DNA of 64,000 nucleotides from Bacillus sp. FSL K6-3431 (lineage in GTDB: Bacteria > Bacillota > Bacilli > Bacillales > Bacillaceae_C), in the NCBI RefSeq assembly GCF_038002605.1, contig NZ_JBBOCT010000001.1, positions 2,356,001 to 2,420,000 of the forward strand, written 5' to 3'. Positions 62,201 through 64,000 of this stretch are shown here, in pieces (within the stretch, counting starts at the first letter, position 1; each line of letters starts with the position of its first letter). The notes below the pieces were generated by a model, which searched no databases, was not told where the DNA came from, and was given only the letters and a program-made list of their open reading frames with translations. The position numbers and the translations under genes are program-made.

Positions 62201-63390
62201 TAAAACAGCTATTCCATAGTTGTCCTCATCTTGATAGGAAAATACCGCTCCATAATAGGGGTTAGCACTTTCGTTCTTATTCATTAAAGTCATATTAAAT
62301 TCAGCTGTATAATTTGATTCTGTCTCGTAAGTGGTGACTAGGCGATGCCATGTAGTGTCATTTATTGACTTTTGCTCTAGGCCATGATCATCAATCGACC
62401 AAGTACCACCATTAACCTTTGACCATTTAGTACCAATATCATTTTGTTTAAAACGATCACTAAAGTCCGGTAAACTTGGATTTTGTTGTTCAAATGTGGT
62501 CGGGCCTAGCACCGTCATTTTATCCCCATTCCATGCGATCCGATCCATATTAATATAGCGACCAGGATTAGCATGACTATGATACACAATAAACTCAGAA
62601 TCTAAATCTGGGCCTCTTATAATGGCATTATGTCCTAATCCGACATTTTCGCCCTCCGTATTAAGAAGAATTGGATTTTGCAATGGCTTCTCTTTAAAGT
62701 TTTTCGTTGGGGAATCACTTGTCGCATAGTTAATGCGATATGCTTTGCTCCAAACATGATTACCCACATAGGTCATATAATATTGTCCATGTCTTTTAAA
62801 TACCGATGCAGCTTCAGTCCATCCGTCCATTTCCGCTCCTGTGTTTATGGCTGGACCAAATGTATAAGGATCTTCCATTTTGTAAGCACTAATGTTGTTA
62901 GCCCCCGTACCATAAAAATACCACTGTCCATCGTCATCAATAAAGACGTGACCATCAATTCCCATTCCCAAGTTATCTGTTTGTTTTACAAAAGGGCCTA
63001 AAGGACTTGAACTTTTATAGACATAATGTCCATTTCCACCTGGCGATGTATACATATAAAAGGCCCCATTCCAATACGTCACTTCAGGAGCATAAGCTGC
63101 TTTCGTGCTTGGTTCCTCAGTGACAAGCCCAGCATAATCCCAATTAATTAGATCTTCCGACGTCCAAGCCTTTACTTTACGCCGCTTTTATCGTCGACAG
63201 TACTTACATAAAGGTAATAGGTTCCATTATGCTTTAAAATATGAGGATCACCTTCCCCGTAGAAATCCCCTTTATCCCATTCCCATGAATCTGATAGATC
63301 AAATGGGTTACTGTAAGCAAATGAAATACTTGGGAATATTAATAATCCGCCCATTATGAAGAGTATACGTAAGAACCACATTATGAACAT
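59264..63390 (-). pseudogene. Giant secreted GH43 with four CBM6-like modules, frameshifted
   Basis: Reading begins at 63390 (signal peptide, then WEWDKGDFYGEGDPHIL) and stops at 63172. The same protein resumes in another frame (KAWTSEDLINWDYAGLVTEE) and runs to 59264, so one base is lost near 63172; the intact protein would have about 1375 residues. Order: GH43 catalytic domain, beta-sandwich, four CBM6-like modules of about 130 residues (each opening like PGTIEAEDYNLGGEGTAYH), one laminin-G/DUF1080-like sandwich, and a helical tail. It would be an arabinan- or galactan-degrading exoenzyme. The 3' part (59264-63082) is open from ATG 63082, but without a signal peptide. AAGGAGG precedes 63390. 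Confidence 0.85.
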
Positions 63391-63815
63391 GACCTCCTTT
63401 TATTATAATTTTGAACTTTTTCAATATGAAACTATCTTTGTAAATATTATAGAAGTAATATGAGGTTCTACTAATACTAATAATAGTCACCCCCTATCCC
63501 CCTCTTGATACCGCTTATAGATAAAGGCATTTTAGCTTAATTTTCTTTTGTAATAGAAAAGATATACTAATGCTATTCTACTGAATAGATTATTTACTCA
63601 GTACCCTTCGAGGATACACAACCGTTCTCCCGATTCATTCTTCCCAGACCTTTTTTAATTTTGCGACTAGTACCGGATGCCGTTCTCATAAGTTATGCAT
63701 TTTGGTTTATCTCATAAGGAAAGGAGATGATAGGCATTTTTTTACTCTATAAGGTCTTGCCAAATCTAAGCACGCAAAAGTTCAATTATCAGGAACGTAT
63801 CATCATACCTTTTAT
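63391..63815. other. Intergenic region
   Basis: 425 AT-rich bases upstream of the giant GH43 gene. It should contain that gene's promoter, but I see no clear box pair, operator or hairpin, and no gene on either strand. Confidence 0.5.
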
Positions 63816-64000
63816 TTATTTTTGACTATCTATTTTTTGAAGTAACTGCCCCCATGTCGATACAGACGGTGTTTGATCGCCGTAATAAATTGGATTTGTG
63901 AAGGCTAACAATTGACCATCCGCCGACCTCACATCAACTCGCAGCCAACGATACCCTTTACTTTTCCAATTAAATGTATAACTGGAGGTGGCTCCTTGTT
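63816..64000 (-). CDS. C-terminus of a protein, possibly CehA/McbA-type metallohydrolase (partial)
   Basis: The minus-strand frame is open at the window edge and ends in TAA at 63816-63818. The visible 60 residues include GYRWLRVDVRSADGQLLAF and TNPIYYGDQTPSVSTWGQLL. The RVDVR-x-x-DG-x-x-x-x-x-TNPIY ending resembles the C-termini of CehA/McbA family PHP-type metallohydrolases. Too little is visible to be sure. Confidence 0.5.
   Translation of the reverse strand, partial: QGATSSYTFNWKSKGYRWLRVDVRSADGQLLAFTNPIYYGDQTPSVSTWGQLLQKIDSQK

Noticed and set aside
63160..63185. Programmed frameshift in the giant GH43 gene
   Set aside because: No slippery heptamer with a downstream stem-loop is visible, and GH43 genes are not known to use one; mutation or sequence error is simpler.
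59264..63390. CBM6-like repeats as a DNA tandem repeat
   Set aside because: Similarity is at protein level with strong divergence of DNA; these are old module duplications, not a DNA repeat.

Overview
The window reads as chromosomal DNA of a low-GC Gram-positive, endospore-former-type bacterium (Bacillaceae or Planococcaceae). Grounds: strong AGGAGG ribosome-binding sites, frequent TTG/GTG starts, sigma-A promoters, CcpA-type cre sites, a sigma-B-like promoter, the ykoFEDC thiamine-precursor operon with a TPP riboswitch, a Bacillus-type iol operon, and two copies of a GC-rich palindromic repeat that I associate with Bacillaceae genomes. Almost everything concerns uptake and breakdown of carbohydrates. 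I saw no rRNA, tRNA, CRISPR array, phage or plasmid genes.

Layout. 1-4.9 kb (minus strand): a CUT1 sugar ABC importer (binding lipoprotein and two permeases) in one operon with a YesM-type sensor kinase cut by the window start. 4.9-10.2 kb (plus): promoter, 5' hairpin, TPP riboswitch and terminator, then ykoF, 1.28 kb of decayed mobile DNA, and ykoE-ykoD-ykoC (ECF-type transporter for thiamine/HMP). 10.2-11.4 kb: a cluster of strong hairpins, a YflT-type stress gene with a sigma-B-like promoter, and a repeat copy. 11.5-21.3 kb (minus): myo-inositol operon iolG-C-A-[structured element]-D-E-J-B, with a LacI-type regulator just upstream. 21.5-26.4 kb: a Gfo/Idh oxidoreductase, an AraM/EgsA-like glycerol-1-phosphate dehydrogenase, and an aldo-keto reductase/zinc dehydrogenase pair whose sequences fit oxidation of L-galactose (or a related L-sugar), divergent from an AraC regulator. 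27.6-43 kb (minus): a polysaccharide locus with LacZ-type beta-galactosidase, heparinase II/III-like protein, LacI regulator, secreted GH43 enzyme, a second GH2 enzyme and an Lpl-type ABC importer. 43-50.4 kb: a decaying zone with a GH28-like pseudogene, an intact Bmr/NorA-like MFS exporter, an orphan binding protein, an intact GH43 enzyme, and a broken GH43 gene fused to the tail of a permease. 50.5-63.4 kb: GH43-LamG protein, sulfatase, AraC regulator, a second Lpl-type importer with a glycerophosphodiesterase, and a giant secreted GH43 with four CBM6-like modules broken by a frameshift. The window ends in the C-terminus of another minus-strand gene.

How it works together. Secreted GH43 enzymes would trim galactan, arabinan or arabinogalactan side chains. 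Binding-protein importers take up oligosaccharides; no ATPase is encoded here, so a shared MsmX-type ATPase elsewhere is expected. Cytoplasmic GH2, GH43 and sulfatase enzymes finish the job, and the L-sugar dehydrogenases may handle a rarer monomer. Five near-identical LacI-type operators (TGNAACCGGTNNCA or close variants) at three promoters tie the heparinase-lacZ operon, one ABC operon and the orphan binding protein into one regulon, plausibly run by the LacI protein at 32.8-33.8 kb. Sulfatase, two GH2 galactosidases, galactanase-like GH43 and possible L-galactose oxidation together suggest a sulfated or L-galactose-bearing galactan as substrate. That last step is inference.
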